Shown piece by piece: positions 1 through 5,613 of a stretch of DNA of 8,825 nucleotides (within the stretch, counting starts at the first letter, position 1; every line of letters begins with the position of its first letter). Made by a program: the position numbers and the translations under genes. Source of the DNA: an uncultured Polynucleobacter sp. (GTDB lineage: Bacteria; Pseudomonadota; Gammaproteobacteria; Burkholderiales; Burkholderiaceae); the NCBI GenBank assembly GCA_937996825.1, contig CALKUJ010000241.1, positions 1 to 8,825 of the forward strand, in the 5' to 3' direction. Under the pieces are notes generated by a model that was given only the letters and a program-made list of their open reading frames with translations, had not been told where the DNA came from and searched no databases.

Positions 1-49
1 GAGCTTATTAAACGCCGAATAATTTTCTGTTCATGAGAAAATCCTCTAC

Positions 50-937
50 GTGAAAACTTTTTTTAACATCTTGGCCCATGGCTTTCTCTGGTTCTTGGCG
101 ATCATTCCTTATCGTTGGACTGTGGCTATTGGCCATGCTTTGGGATCTATTGCGCCAACATTCTCAAAGTCTCGAGTCAAGATTGTTAATGCCAACCTGA
201 GAGCTTGCTTTCCAAATCTCACTCAAGAGCAGAGAGATGTTTTAGCAAAGCAGCATTGGCGTTTGTTGGGGCGCAGTTTTGCTGAGCGTGGTCGTCTTTG
301 GTTGGGCAGTGCTGAGTCAATCAATCAATTTGTCACCGTGCATCCTGAAGTTGATATGAATGATGGCAAGCCTCGCTTGTATGTCAGCATGCATTTGGCT
401 GGTATCGAAGCTGGATTGATTGCCATCACCATGCACCTCAAAAAAATTAAAGCACCACCTGGTATTACTTTGTATGTCTTTATGAGAAACGATTACTTTG
501 AGCCGCGCATTAAAAAATGGCGTGAACGTTTTGGTGCCAAGATGTTGCTCAGAGAAAGCCATGGTCGTGAGTTGATTCGTGAGGCGCGCAAAGGCACCTT
601 TGTGTGTTTATCTCCAGACATGGATTTAGGAAGAAGAGATTCGGAATTTGTGCCATTTTTTGGCGTATCAACCAACACAGTTTTGTCGGTCTCAAAAATG
701 GCCAAATTAGCAGGCGCAGAAGTTTGTCCCATCTTCACGACTTTGCGATCTGATCAATCAGGTTATGACTGTCATGTCGGTAAGCCTTGGCCTAATTTCC
801 CGACAGACGATCCTGTTGCGGATACGATTCGCATGAGCCAATACTTTGAGGAAGTGATAAAGCCAAGAATTCCAGAGTACTACTGGATACACAAGCGCTT
901 TAAGAATAGACCTGAGGGTGAGCCGTCTATTTATTAA
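50..937 (+). CDS. lpxL: Lysophospholipid (lipid A) acyltransferase, LpxL/HtrB family
   Basis: This 295-residue protein has the usual length of lipid A late acyltransferases, inner-membrane enzymes that add a secondary acyl chain from acyl-ACP to Kdo-lipid IVA. A hydrophobic N-terminal stretch (about residues 5-36) is the expected membrane anchor. The catalytic HX4(D/E) motif is H115-LAGI-E120. The downstream motif SPDMDLGRRD, followed by FVPFFG, is the family's second conserved block, and the C-terminal HKRFKNRPEGE is typical of the family. The start is a GTG; it is the first usable start after an in-frame stop at 20-22. The ribosome site is weak (GAGA about 11 nt upstream). The GTG overlaps the TGA of a six-codon ATG frame (33-53), which is probably chance. 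Burkholderiales often carry two such genes in tandem, so this may be the second of a pair, with the partner left of the window. The exact acyl specificity cannot be read from the sequence. Confidence 0.88.
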   Translation: MKTFFNILAHGFLWFLAIIPYRWTVAIGHALGSIAPTFSKSRVKIVNANLRACFPNLTQEQRDVLAKQHWRLLGRSFAERGRLWLGSAESINQFVTVHPEVDMNDGKPRLYVSMHLAGIEAGLIAITMHLKKIKAPPGITLYVFMRNDYFEPRIKKWRERFGAKMLLRESHGRELIREARKGTFVCLSPDMDLGRRDSEFVPFFGVSTNTVLSVSKMAKLAGAEVCPIFTTLRSDQSGYDCHVGKPWPNFPTDDPVADTIRMSQYFEEVIKPRIPEYYWIHKRFKNRPEGEPSIY

Positions 938-949
938 TGGGTCGCTTAG

Positions 950-1609
950 TTAAAGACCGCCCGGTCTGATCAAGCCAACTGCAAGACCTTCAATGGTGAT
1001 CTCGTGACGACGTGGATCAACAATGATATTTTCAAAGTCAGGATTTTCTGCAATCAACTCAATTTTGATGCCGTGTGGACCTTTGGATTGTGACCAGCGC
1101 TTAACGGTCACTTCATCATCGAGACGAGCGACAACCACTTCACCATTTCTGGCTTCAGTGGTTTTCTTCACAGCCAAATAATCACCATCCAAAATACCTG
1201 CGTCGCGCATACTCATGCCGCGAACTTGCAAAAGATAATCGGCACCTTTATCAAACAATGATGGGTCGCATGGAATCTGCTTTTGAATATGTTCAACTGC
1301 CAAGATAGGAGAGCCCGCTGCAACTCGACCAATCAATGGCAAGGTGAGTTGTTGTAATGCAGCCAGTGGCAAATTCATTTGCTTAGGTAATTTGATGCCA
1401 CGTGATGTGCCAGGAGTTAATTCAACATATCCCTTGCGGGCCAGGGCACGTAAATGCTCTTCAGCAGCATTTGCAGAAGCAAAGCCCAAGCGACTTGCGA
1501 TTTCAGCACGTGTGGGCGGAAGGCCACTCTTGGAGATGGCATCGGTGATCAAACCAAGGATTTCTTCTTGGCGGGCCGTTAACTTGGGTTTTGCTGTGAT
1601 TGCATCCAT
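950..1609 (-). CDS. lexA: LexA, SOS-response transcriptional repressor and self-cleaving protease
   Basis: This is the full-length (219 aa) repressor of the SOS regulon, which cleaves itself when RecA filaments form on damaged DNA. The N-terminal winged helix-turn-helix covers about residues 10-75 (LTARQEEIL at the start, LPPTRAEIASRLGF as the helix-turn-helix). The cleavage site is A98-G99 within RVAAGSP. The nucleophile is S133 (RGMSMRDAGI) and the general base is K170 (EVTVKRW). The spacings G99-S133 (34) and S133-K170 (37) equal those of E. coli LexA (G85, S119, K156), so the protease is intact. ATG at 1609 is the only reasonable start, because an in-frame TAG lies four codons upstream and there is no alternative NTG between. 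A perfect SOS box lies one base upstream of the start, implying autorepression. The gene converges on the acyltransferase with a 12-bp gap and diverges from the asparaginase gene. Confidence 0.98.
   Translation of the reverse strand: MDAITAKPKLTARQEEILGLITDAISKSGLPPTRAEIASRLGFASANAAEEHLRALARKGYVELTPGTSRGIKLPKQMNLPLAALQQLTLPLIGRVAAGSPILAVEHIQKQIPCDPSLFDKGADYLLQVRGMSMRDAGILDGDYLAVKKTTEARNGEVVVARLDDEVTVKRWSQSKGPHGIKIELIAENPDFENIIVDPRRHEITIEGLAVGLIRPGGL
954..967 (-). terminator. Small hairpin at the lexA stop, possible weak terminator
   Basis: AGACC (954-958) and GGTCT (963-967) form a 5-bp GC-rich stem with a 4-nt loop in the last lexA codons. On the minus strand only a short TTTAA run follows. 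If functional, it is a weak terminator between convergent lexA and the acyltransferase gene. Confidence 0.3.
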
Positions 1610-1610
1610 G

Positions 1611-1626
1611 CTGTGATTCTATACAG
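1611..1626. promoter_or_regulatory. LexA operator (SOS box)
   Basis: The sequence CTGT-GATTCTAT-ACAG matches the proteobacterial LexA consensus CTGT-N8-ACAG exactly, with perfectly complementary outer arms. It ends one base before the lexA ATG and contains the predicted lexA -10 element, so bound LexA would block its own promoter directly. It also lies just upstream of the candidate -35 of the divergent asparaginase gene, so an effect on that gene is possible but not shown. I found no second full match to this pattern in the window by eye. Confidence 0.93.
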
Positions 1627-1645
1627 TGATTTCATAACTTGCAAT
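1618..1645 (-). promoter_or_regulatory. Predicted lexA promoter, overlapping the operator
   Basis: On the minus strand, TATAGA (1618-1623) is a fair -10 and ATTGCA (1640-1645), 16 bp away, a fair -35 (TTGCAA at 15 bp is an alternative). Counting 7 nt from the -10 puts the transcription start at about 1609-1611, at or beside the ATG. No Shine-Dalgarno sequence precedes the ATG. Promoter, operator and translation start are thus compressed into about 40 bp. This is a prediction by inspection only. Confidence 0.5.
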
Positions 1646-1658
1646 ACCCATTGATAAT
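1631..1658 (+). promoter_or_regulatory. Predicted promoter of the asparaginase gene
   Basis: TTCATA (1631-1636) and GATAAT (1653-1658) are separated by 16 bp and resemble -35 and -10 elements (4/6 and 5/6 matches to consensus). The predicted transcription start is at about 1665, next to the preferred ATG at 1666, which has no Shine-Dalgarno sequence. It is face to face with the lexA promoter. Weakly supported. Confidence 0.4.
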
Positions 1659-1665
1659 GTTTTTT

Positions 1666-2643
1666 ATGAGTACGCAATATTTATTACTTTTGGGCACGGG
1701 CGGAACCATCGCAGGTTTGGCCATGGACGCTCAAAAACCTCTGAATTACGTCGCTGGCCAGTTGCCAGTGGAGGGGCTTTTGGAAAAAGTTCAAGAAAGC
1801 CTTGAGTTTGGTGAGGTGCGCACGGTTCAAGTCGCCAATATCGACAGTCGGAATATGACTGAAGACCTCTTGGTCAAGCTTGGTTGGGCTGTCAAAGCTG
1901 GCCTAGAGAATGATGATGTTTCAGGAATTGTGATCACCCATGGCACAGATACCATGGAAGAAACGGGTGTTTTTCTTCATGCCACCTTGGGCAAATTGGC
2001 CAGTCACTATAAAAAAGCCGTGGTTTTGACTGGTGCCATGCTGCCAGCCAATGCCGATCACTCCGATGGGCAGACCAATTTAAAGTCAGCCCTGTATTTG
2101 GCCAAAGAAGCCCGCAGTCTTCAGCAGTTCGGAATATTGGCCGTATTGGCTGGAAAACCCTGTTTGGCCAGGGATTTATCCAAACAGCACACCCATGCCT
2201 TGGACGCCTTGGTGGTCAATGCCCGTGAGTTGGACGGGCCCATTCATAAAAAGCAGGCAGACCTGCAGTTACCAGCCGAAGCCTCGTGGCCTTGGGTAGA
2301 AATTGTGACCAGTCACGCGGGCGCATCTGGGAAGTTGGTCGATATGCTCGTATCTCAAGGTGTACAGGGTATTGTGGTAGCTGGAACAGGGCAAGGTAGC
2401 GTGAATAAAGTTCTGGCCGATCAACTGATCCAAGCAGCTTTGAGCGGTGTGGCAGTCATCAGATCCTCAAGGGTGGGGGCTGGTGCCGTGTTTTCTGAGA
2501 TTCCCGAGCCTGATACCGCCTGGAATTGGCTATCTGCCAGGGATTTGAACCCCGCCAAGTCCAGAATTGCCCTCCAATTGGCACTTTTAGAGGCAAATTC
2601 CCGTAAAACTGACGATTGGCAGAGTATTTTTGCTACAATCTAA
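1666..2643 (+). CDS. L-asparaginase, bacterial T-active-site family, cytoplasmic
   Basis: This enzyme hydrolyses L-asparagine to aspartate and ammonia. All catalytic elements of the family are visible (numbered from ATG 1666, 325 aa): the first threonine motif LGTGGTIAG with nucleophile T14, flexible-loop tyrosine Y28, the second motif ITHGTDTMEET with T94 and D95, and the lysine K173 in ARDLSKQHTHALDA, equivalent to K162 of E. coli AnsB. The length matches AnsA and AnsB. There is no signal peptide, so it should be cytoplasmic even though the HGTDTMEET motif is AnsB-like; I therefore give no ansA/ansB symbol. I chose ATG 1666 because homologues begin just before the xxLLLGTGGTIAG strand. In-frame ATG 1657 and TTG 1639 would add residues not expected in the family. 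Its 3' end carries the rpsF promoter, so it is probably transcribed on its own. Confidence 0.93.
   Translation: MSTQYLLLLGTGGTIAGLAMDAQKPLNYVAGQLPVEGLLEKVQESLEFGEVRTVQVANIDSRNMTEDLLVKLGWAVKAGLENDDVSGIVITHGTDTMEETGVFLHATLGKLASHYKKAVVLTGAMLPANADHSDGQTNLKSALYLAKEARSLQQFGILAVLAGKPCLARDLSKQHTHALDALVVNARELDGPIHKKQADLQLPAEASWPWVEIVTSHAGASGKLVDMLVSQGVQGIVVAGTGQGSVNKVLADQLIQAALSGVAVIRSSRVGAGAVFSEIPEPDTAWNWLSARDLNPAKSRIALQLALLEANSRKTDDWQSIFATI
2631..2639 (+). promoter_or_regulatory. Extended -10 promoter of the rpsF-priB-rpsR-rplI operon
   Basis: TGCTACAAT fits the extended -10 pattern TGN-TATAAT with one mismatch and lies in the last codons of the asparaginase gene. No good -35 is placed at 17 bp; the nearest, CTGACG (2609-2614), is at 19 bp. 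Initiation would be at about 2646, giving a leader of about 90 nt that carries the hairpin at 2664-2713. Confidence 0.6.
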
Positions 2644-2658
2644 GGCTGTAGTTTTTTT
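2633..2658 (+). terminator. Weak intrinsic terminator candidate after the asparaginase gene
   Basis: CTACA (2633-2637) can pair with TGTAG (2647-2651), and seven Ts follow (2652-2658). The stem is only 5 bp with a 9-nt loop and includes the stop codon, so on its own it is a weak terminator. It overlaps the extended -10 of the rpsF promoter, so the two functions share the same bases. Confidence 0.35.
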
Positions 2659-2663
2659 ACCTT

Positions 2664-2713
2664 GTCACACTGGTCAATTATCTAAACAGTGATAGTTGAG
2701 ACGCCCAGGTGAC
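2664..2713 (+). ncRNA. rpsF leader hairpin, probable S6:S18 autoregulatory RNA element
   Basis: The leader folds into one long bulged hairpin. The lower helix pairs GTCAC-A-CTGG (2664-2673, A2669 bulged) with CCAG-GTGAC (2705-2713), 9 bp. The upper helix pairs TCAATTATC (2674-2682) with GATAGTTGA (2691-2699), 9 bp including one G-U, closing an 8-nt loop. A 5-nt bulge, GACGC (2700-2704), lies on the 3' side between the helices. A stem, a one-sided bulge and a hairpin directly upstream of rpsF is the architecture published for the S6:S18 complex-binding motif, which lets the S6:S18 heterodimer control its own operon. That motif is described as carrying CCG in the bulge. Here I read GACGC followed by CC, so this is either a variant or a different fold. 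It ends 10 nt before the ribosome site. Confidence 0.65.
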
Positions 2714-2735
2714 TTTTATCCATAAGGAGTAATTA

Positions 2736-3107
2736 ATGCGTCATTACGAAATCGTTTTTATCGTCCATCCGGACCAAAGCGAGCAAGTACCTGCCATGGT
2801 TGAAAAGTACACAAGTACTATTACAACTCAAGGTGGCAAAGTTCACCGCGTTGAAGACTGGGGTCGTCGTCAGATGGCTTACATGATCGACAAACTTGCT
2901 AAAGCTCACTACGTTTGCATGAACATCGAGTGCGGTCAAACGACTCTTGATGAACTAGAGCACGGCTTTAAGTTCAACGACGCTGTATTGCGTCACTTGG
3001 TTATCAAGACAAAGAAAGCTGAAACAGAGCCTTCAATCATGATGAAGCAAGTTGAACGCGAAGAAGCTCGTAAAGCTCTTCAAGCAACGGAGGCGCCTGC
3101 TGCCTAA
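2736..3107 (+). CDS. rpsF: Small ribosomal subunit protein bS6
   Basis: This 123-residue protein is S6, which binds S18 and sits on the platform of the 30S subunit by 16S helices 22-23. The N-terminal MRHYEIVFIVHPDQS strand and the central VHRVEDWGRRQMAYMI, with the following AHYVCMNI strand, are diagnostic of the ferredoxin-like S6 fold. FKFNDAVLRHLVI is the last conserved block, and a charged, Ala-rich tail follows. A strong ribosome site, AAGGAG (2724-2729), lies 6 nt before the ATG. It is the first gene of the operon rpsF-priB-rpsR-rplI, and the upstream leader hairpin suggests feedback control by S6:S18. Codon use is biased in the way of highly expressed genes (many CGT, GTT, GCT). Confidence 0.98.
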   Translation: MRHYEIVFIVHPDQSEQVPAMVEKYTSTITTQGGKVHRVEDWGRRQMAYMIDKLAKAHYVCMNIECGQTTLDELEHGFKFNDAVLRHLVIKTKKAETEPSIMMKQVEREEARKALQATEAPAA

Positions 3108-3128
3108 TAGGCACTGAGCGGGTTTGGG

Positions 3129-3416
3129 TTGAATCATTTCATCCTAACAGCCGCCCTTGTCGCTCGGGAAGCTCTTAGATACACCCCTGCAGGAGTCCCT
3201 GTCATTGAATGCCTACTAGAACATAGTGGCGAAGTTCAAGAAGCAGGTCATGCAAGGTTAATCAAAATGAGTCTTGAAGCGATGGCCATCGGAACAGTGC
3301 ATCAAAAACTGGATCAGATGGAGTTGGGAAGGTTGGCTAGATTTGAGGGGTTCTTAACTCACAAAAGCCTGCGCAGTCAGCGACTCGTCTTTCATATCAC
3401 GCATATTGAATTGTAA
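3129..3416 (+). CDS. priB: Primosomal replication protein PriB
   Basis: PriB is a small (95 aa) OB-fold single-strand DNA-binding protein that stabilises PriA at stalled forks and helps DnaT and DnaC reload DnaB. MNHFILTAALVAREALRYTPAGVPVIECLLEHS aligns, in segments, with the E. coli N-terminus (LVLSGTV, LRKVSPSGIPHCQFVLEH), and the C-terminal ITHIEL resembles the family end AEQIEL. The start is TTG: an in-frame TAG lies at 3108-3110 and no ATG or GTG is suitably placed. The ribosome site is poor (GAGCGGG about 7 nt upstream), so translation is probably low and possibly coupled to rpsF, which ends 21 bp before. The position between rpsF and rpsR is the conserved arrangement, and dnaB, the helicase it helps load, lies downstream. 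Confidence 0.93.
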   Translation: MNHFILTAALVAREALRYTPAGVPVIECLLEHSGEVQEAGHARLIKMSLEAMAIGTVHQKLDQMELGRLARFEGFLTHKSLRSQRLVFHITHIEL

Positions 3417-3429
3417 AAAAGGAAACATC

Positions 3430-3708
3430 ATGGCATTTGTAAAAAAAGGTGATGACCGCAAGAACAAGCGTCCAGCACAAAACCCATTATTCAAACGTAA
3501 ACGTTTTTGCCGTTTTACAGCAGCAAACGTTGAACAAATCGATTACAAAGATGTAGACACACTACGTGACTTCATCGGCGAAAACGGCAAGATCACTCCT
3601 GCTCGTTTGACTGGTACAAAAGCTTTGTATCAGCGCCAATTAGAGACAGCCATCAAGCGCGCTCGTTTTTTAGCCTTGATGCCTTTCACTGACCAACATA
3701 AGAAATAA
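3430..3708 (+). CDS. rpsR: Small ribosomal subunit protein bS18
   Basis: S18 (92 aa) forms the heterodimer with S6 on the 30S platform. The basic N-terminus, the block FKRKRFCRFTA (C27), the helix-forming DYKDVDTLRDFIGENGKI, and the C-terminal block TGTKALYQRQLETAIKRAR with RFLALMPF are all characteristic. ATG 3430 is chosen over an upstream in-frame TTG (3406) because AAGGAAA (3419-3425) is correctly spaced before it and MAFVKKG is a plausible basic S18 N-terminus. It starts 13 bp after priB and ends 12 bp before rplI, in a single operon. Confidence 0.98.
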   Translation: MAFVKKGDDRKNKRPAQNPLFKRKRFCRFTAANVEQIDYKDVDTLRDFIGENGKITPARLTGTKALYQRQLETAIKRARFLALMPFTDQHKK

Positions 3709-3720
3709 TCAGGAGTCACT

Positions 3721-4173
3721 ATGCAAATTATTCTCCTAGAAAAAGTAGCTAACCTCGGTAACTTGGGCGACGTTGTTCGCGTTAAAGATGGTTTCGCACG
3801 TAACTTTTTGATTCCACAACGCATGGCTCGCCGTGCAACTGCTGCAGCGATTGCTGAGTTTGAAACTAAGCGCGCTGAATTAGAGAAGCTAGCTGCTGAG
3901 AAATTGGCTGCTGCTCAAGCTGTTGGCGCTAAGTTGGGTGGTCTAGTTCTTGAAATCAGACAAAAGGCTGGTGTTGATGGCCGTTTGTTCGGTTCAGTAA
4001 CAAACCATGACATTGCTGACGCTTTGAAAGCCAAAGGTTTTGCGATTGAGAAGGCTTCAGTTCGTATGCCAACAGGTCCATTGAAGATTGTTGGTGACCA
4101 TCCTTTATCAGTAGCTGTTCACACAGACGTAGTTGTTGAAATTACTGTCCAAGTGATTGGCGAGCAAGCTTAA
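3721..4173 (+). CDS. rplI: Large ribosomal subunit protein bL9
   Basis: L9 is a two-domain protein that binds 23S rRNA domain V near the L1 stalk and helps reading-frame maintenance. At 150 aa it is of usual length. The N-terminal domain begins MQIILLEKVANLGNLGDVV and contains VKDGFARNFLIP with the family's conserved Gly and Asn residues. A long Ala/Glu/Lys-rich connecting helix follows (about residues 41-75). The C-terminal domain has the DGRLFGSVTNHDIADAL block and ends in a beta strand, VVVEITVQVIGE. AGGAG (3711-3715) lies 5 nt before the ATG. It is the last ribosomal gene of the operon; dnaB begins 42 bp later. Confidence 0.98.
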   Translation: MQIILLEKVANLGNLGDVVRVKDGFARNFLIPQRMARRATAAAIAEFETKRAELEKLAAEKLAAAQAVGAKLGGLVLEIRQKAGVDGRLFGSVTNHDIADALKAKGFAIEKASVRMPTGPLKIVGDHPLSVAVHTDVVVEITVQVIGEQA

Positions 4174-4189
4174 TTCATCTTTAATTGTT

Positions 4190-4208
4190 TGATATCTCTC
4201 TGATATCA
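4190..4208. repeat. Perfect inverted repeat between rplI and dnaB
   Basis: TGATATC (4190-4196) and GATATCA (4202-4208) are perfect 7-bp arms around a 5-base spacer TCTCT. No T-run follows, so this is not a standard terminator. The right arm coincides with the predicted dnaB -10, so it could act as an operator, or as an mRNA processing or 3'-end hairpin for the ribosomal operon. Its function is unknown. Confidence 0.5.
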
Positions 4209-4209
4209 T
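4201..4209 (+). promoter_or_regulatory. Predicted extended -10 promoter of dnaB
   Basis: TGATATCAT reads as TG-A-TATCAT, an extended -10 with a single mismatch to TATAAT. The -35 is poor (TTAATT at 4181-4186, 17 bp). A start 7 nt downstream of the -10 would fall on the A of the dnaB ATG (4216). dnaB has no Shine-Dalgarno sequence, consistent with a leaderless transcript, but this is not proof. Confidence 0.45.
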
Positions 4210-4215
4210 CAGTTC

Positions 4216-5613
4216 ATGGTTGATTTAGCTGTACAAGCTTTAAAAGTACCTCCGCATTCCGTCGAGGCCGAGCAATCGGTGCTCGGCGGTTTGCTTTTGG
4301 ACAACTCTGCCTGGGATCGGGTAGGGGACATCCTCACAGAGAAAGATTTCTATCGTCCGGATCATGGCTTGATTTACCGTGTGATTGGTAAGTTGGCCAG
4401 TGAAGGTATGCCGGCAGATGTGATCACGGTTGCTGAGGCGATGAAGACGCAAGGCGGCGGTGAAGGAATCGGTATTGATTACCTCAATGCCTTGGCGCAA
4501 TCGACACCAAGTGCTTCAAATATTCGTGGTTACGCTGAAATTGTGCGAGATCGCAGTGTCCTGCGTCGCTTGATTCAAACCTCAGATCAAATTGCCGGAA
4601 CCGCCTTCACTCCTGAAGGTCGATCAGTCAGAACTATTTTGGATGAGGCCGAATCGAGAATCTTGGCAATTGGCGAAGAGGGTAACCGCGGTAAAACTGA
4701 CTATTTTGAAATTTCCCCATTATTGACCGATGTGGTGAGTCGCATTGACGAGCTTTATCACCGTCAAGGTTCAACAGATGTCACTGGAGTGGCAACTAGC
4801 TTCGTTGATTTAGATCGTCAAACGAGCGGCCTGCAAAAGGGTGATTTGATCATTGTGGCTGGTCGTCCTTCGATGGGTAAAACAAGTTTTGCTGTCAATA
4901 TTGCTGAAAACGTGGCTCTCAAAGAAGGTTTGCCTGTTTTGATTTTCTCAATGGAGATGGGCGCCTCTCAATTGGCTTCTCGTATCCTTGGTTCAGTGGG
5001 GCGCATCGATCAGTCACGCATGAGAACAGGCAAGTTAACTGAAGATGAATGGCCAAAGATCACTGAAGCCATTTCTCGTTTGAACGAGACCAGTATCATG
5101 ATTGATGAAACTGGTGCTTTGAGTAGTCTTGAGCTTCGTGCCAGAGCCAGACGTATTGCACGCAAATGCGGTACTTTGGGCTTGATTGTGGTCGACTATT
5201 TACAGTTGATGAGCGGCAACAGTGGTGGTGGCAACTCCGAAAACCGCGCTACTGAAATTTCAGAAATTTCCAGATCTTTGAAATCATTGGCCAAAGAATT
5301 GCAGTGCCCAGTGATTGCTTTATCTCAGTTAAATCGTGGCTTGGAGCAACGACCAAATAAACGCCCGATCATGTCTGATTTGCGCGAATCTGGCGCTATC
5401 GAACAAGATGCTGACGTTATCTTGTTTATTTATCGTGATGAGGTTTATCACCCAGATACAACCACTGATAAAGGCATTGCTGAGATCATTTGTGCCAAGC
5501 AGCGTAATGGTCCGATTGGTACTGTGAGACTCAGTTGGCAGGGACAGTACACCAAATTTGATAATTTGGCATTGGGTCATGGCCAATCCTCTGGCGGATA
5601 CGAACCCTTCTAG
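4216..5613 (+). CDS. dnaB: Replicative DNA helicase DnaB
   Basis: This is the hexameric 5'-3' helicase that unwinds the replication fork. At 465 aa it has the usual length (E. coli 471) and carries no intein. The N-terminal primase-binding domain starts VPPHSVEAEQSVLGGLLLD and runs to about residue 110; a linker follows, then the RecA-like ATPase domain from about residue 185. Walker A is GRPSMGKT at residues 216-223, Walker B is LIVVDYLQLM with D327, and the conserved SDLRESGAIEQDAD block is at 387-400. The start is ATG 4216, with no recognisable ribosome site. The gene lies 42 bp after rplI, so it may be transcribed both by readthrough and from its own promoter. Its stop codon directly abuts the stop codon of the convergent NlpC/P60 gene. 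Confidence 0.98.
   Translation: MVDLAVQALKVPPHSVEAEQSVLGGLLLDNSAWDRVGDILTEKDFYRPDHGLIYRVIGKLASEGMPADVITVAEAMKTQGGGEGIGIDYLNALAQSTPSASNIRGYAEIVRDRSVLRRLIQTSDQIAGTAFTPEGRSVRTILDEAESRILAIGEEGNRGKTDYFEISPLLTDVVSRIDELYHRQGSTDVTGVATSFVDLDRQTSGLQKGDLIIVAGRPSMGKTSFAVNIAENVALKEGLPVLIFSMEMGASQLASRILGSVGRIDQSRMRTGKLTEDEWPKITEAISRLNETSIMIDETGALSSLELRARARRIARKCGTLGLIVVDYLQLMSGNSGGGNSENRATEISEISRSLKSLAKELQCPVIALSQLNRGLEQRPNKRPIMSDLRESGAIEQDADVILFIYRDEVYHPDTTTDKGIAEIICAKQRNGPIGTVRLSWQGQYTKFDNLALGHGQSSGGYEPF

Noticed and set aside
1..36. Two reading frames open from the left edge (stops at 20-22 and 34-36), possibly the end of an upstream gene.
   Set aside because: Only 6 to 11 codons are visible and neither can be recognised, so no partial gene is called.
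33..53. Six-codon ATG frame whose TGA overlaps the acyltransferase GTG, possibly an uORF.
   Set aside because: Very short and without a ribosome site; a chance occurrence is likely.
317..738. Minus-strand open frames inside the acyltransferase gene, and similar antisense frames inside rpsF, dnaB, bcp and lexA.
   Set aside because: They are shadows of well-recognised genes, with no protein family features or ribosome sites.
1639..1665. Upstream TTG (1639) or ATG (1657) start for the asparaginase.
   Set aside because: Family members begin a few residues before the LGTGGTIAG strand, which fits ATG 1666.
2281..2330. Possible loss of the catalytic lysine in the asparaginase, considered while aligning the region after DGQTNL.
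   Set aside because: The proper equivalent of K162 is K173 in ARDLSKQH, which is present; the enzyme looks intact.
3406..3429. TTG start for rpsR eight codons upstream.
   Set aside because: It overlaps the end of priB, removes the spaced AAGGAAA ribosome site and adds residues not found in S18.
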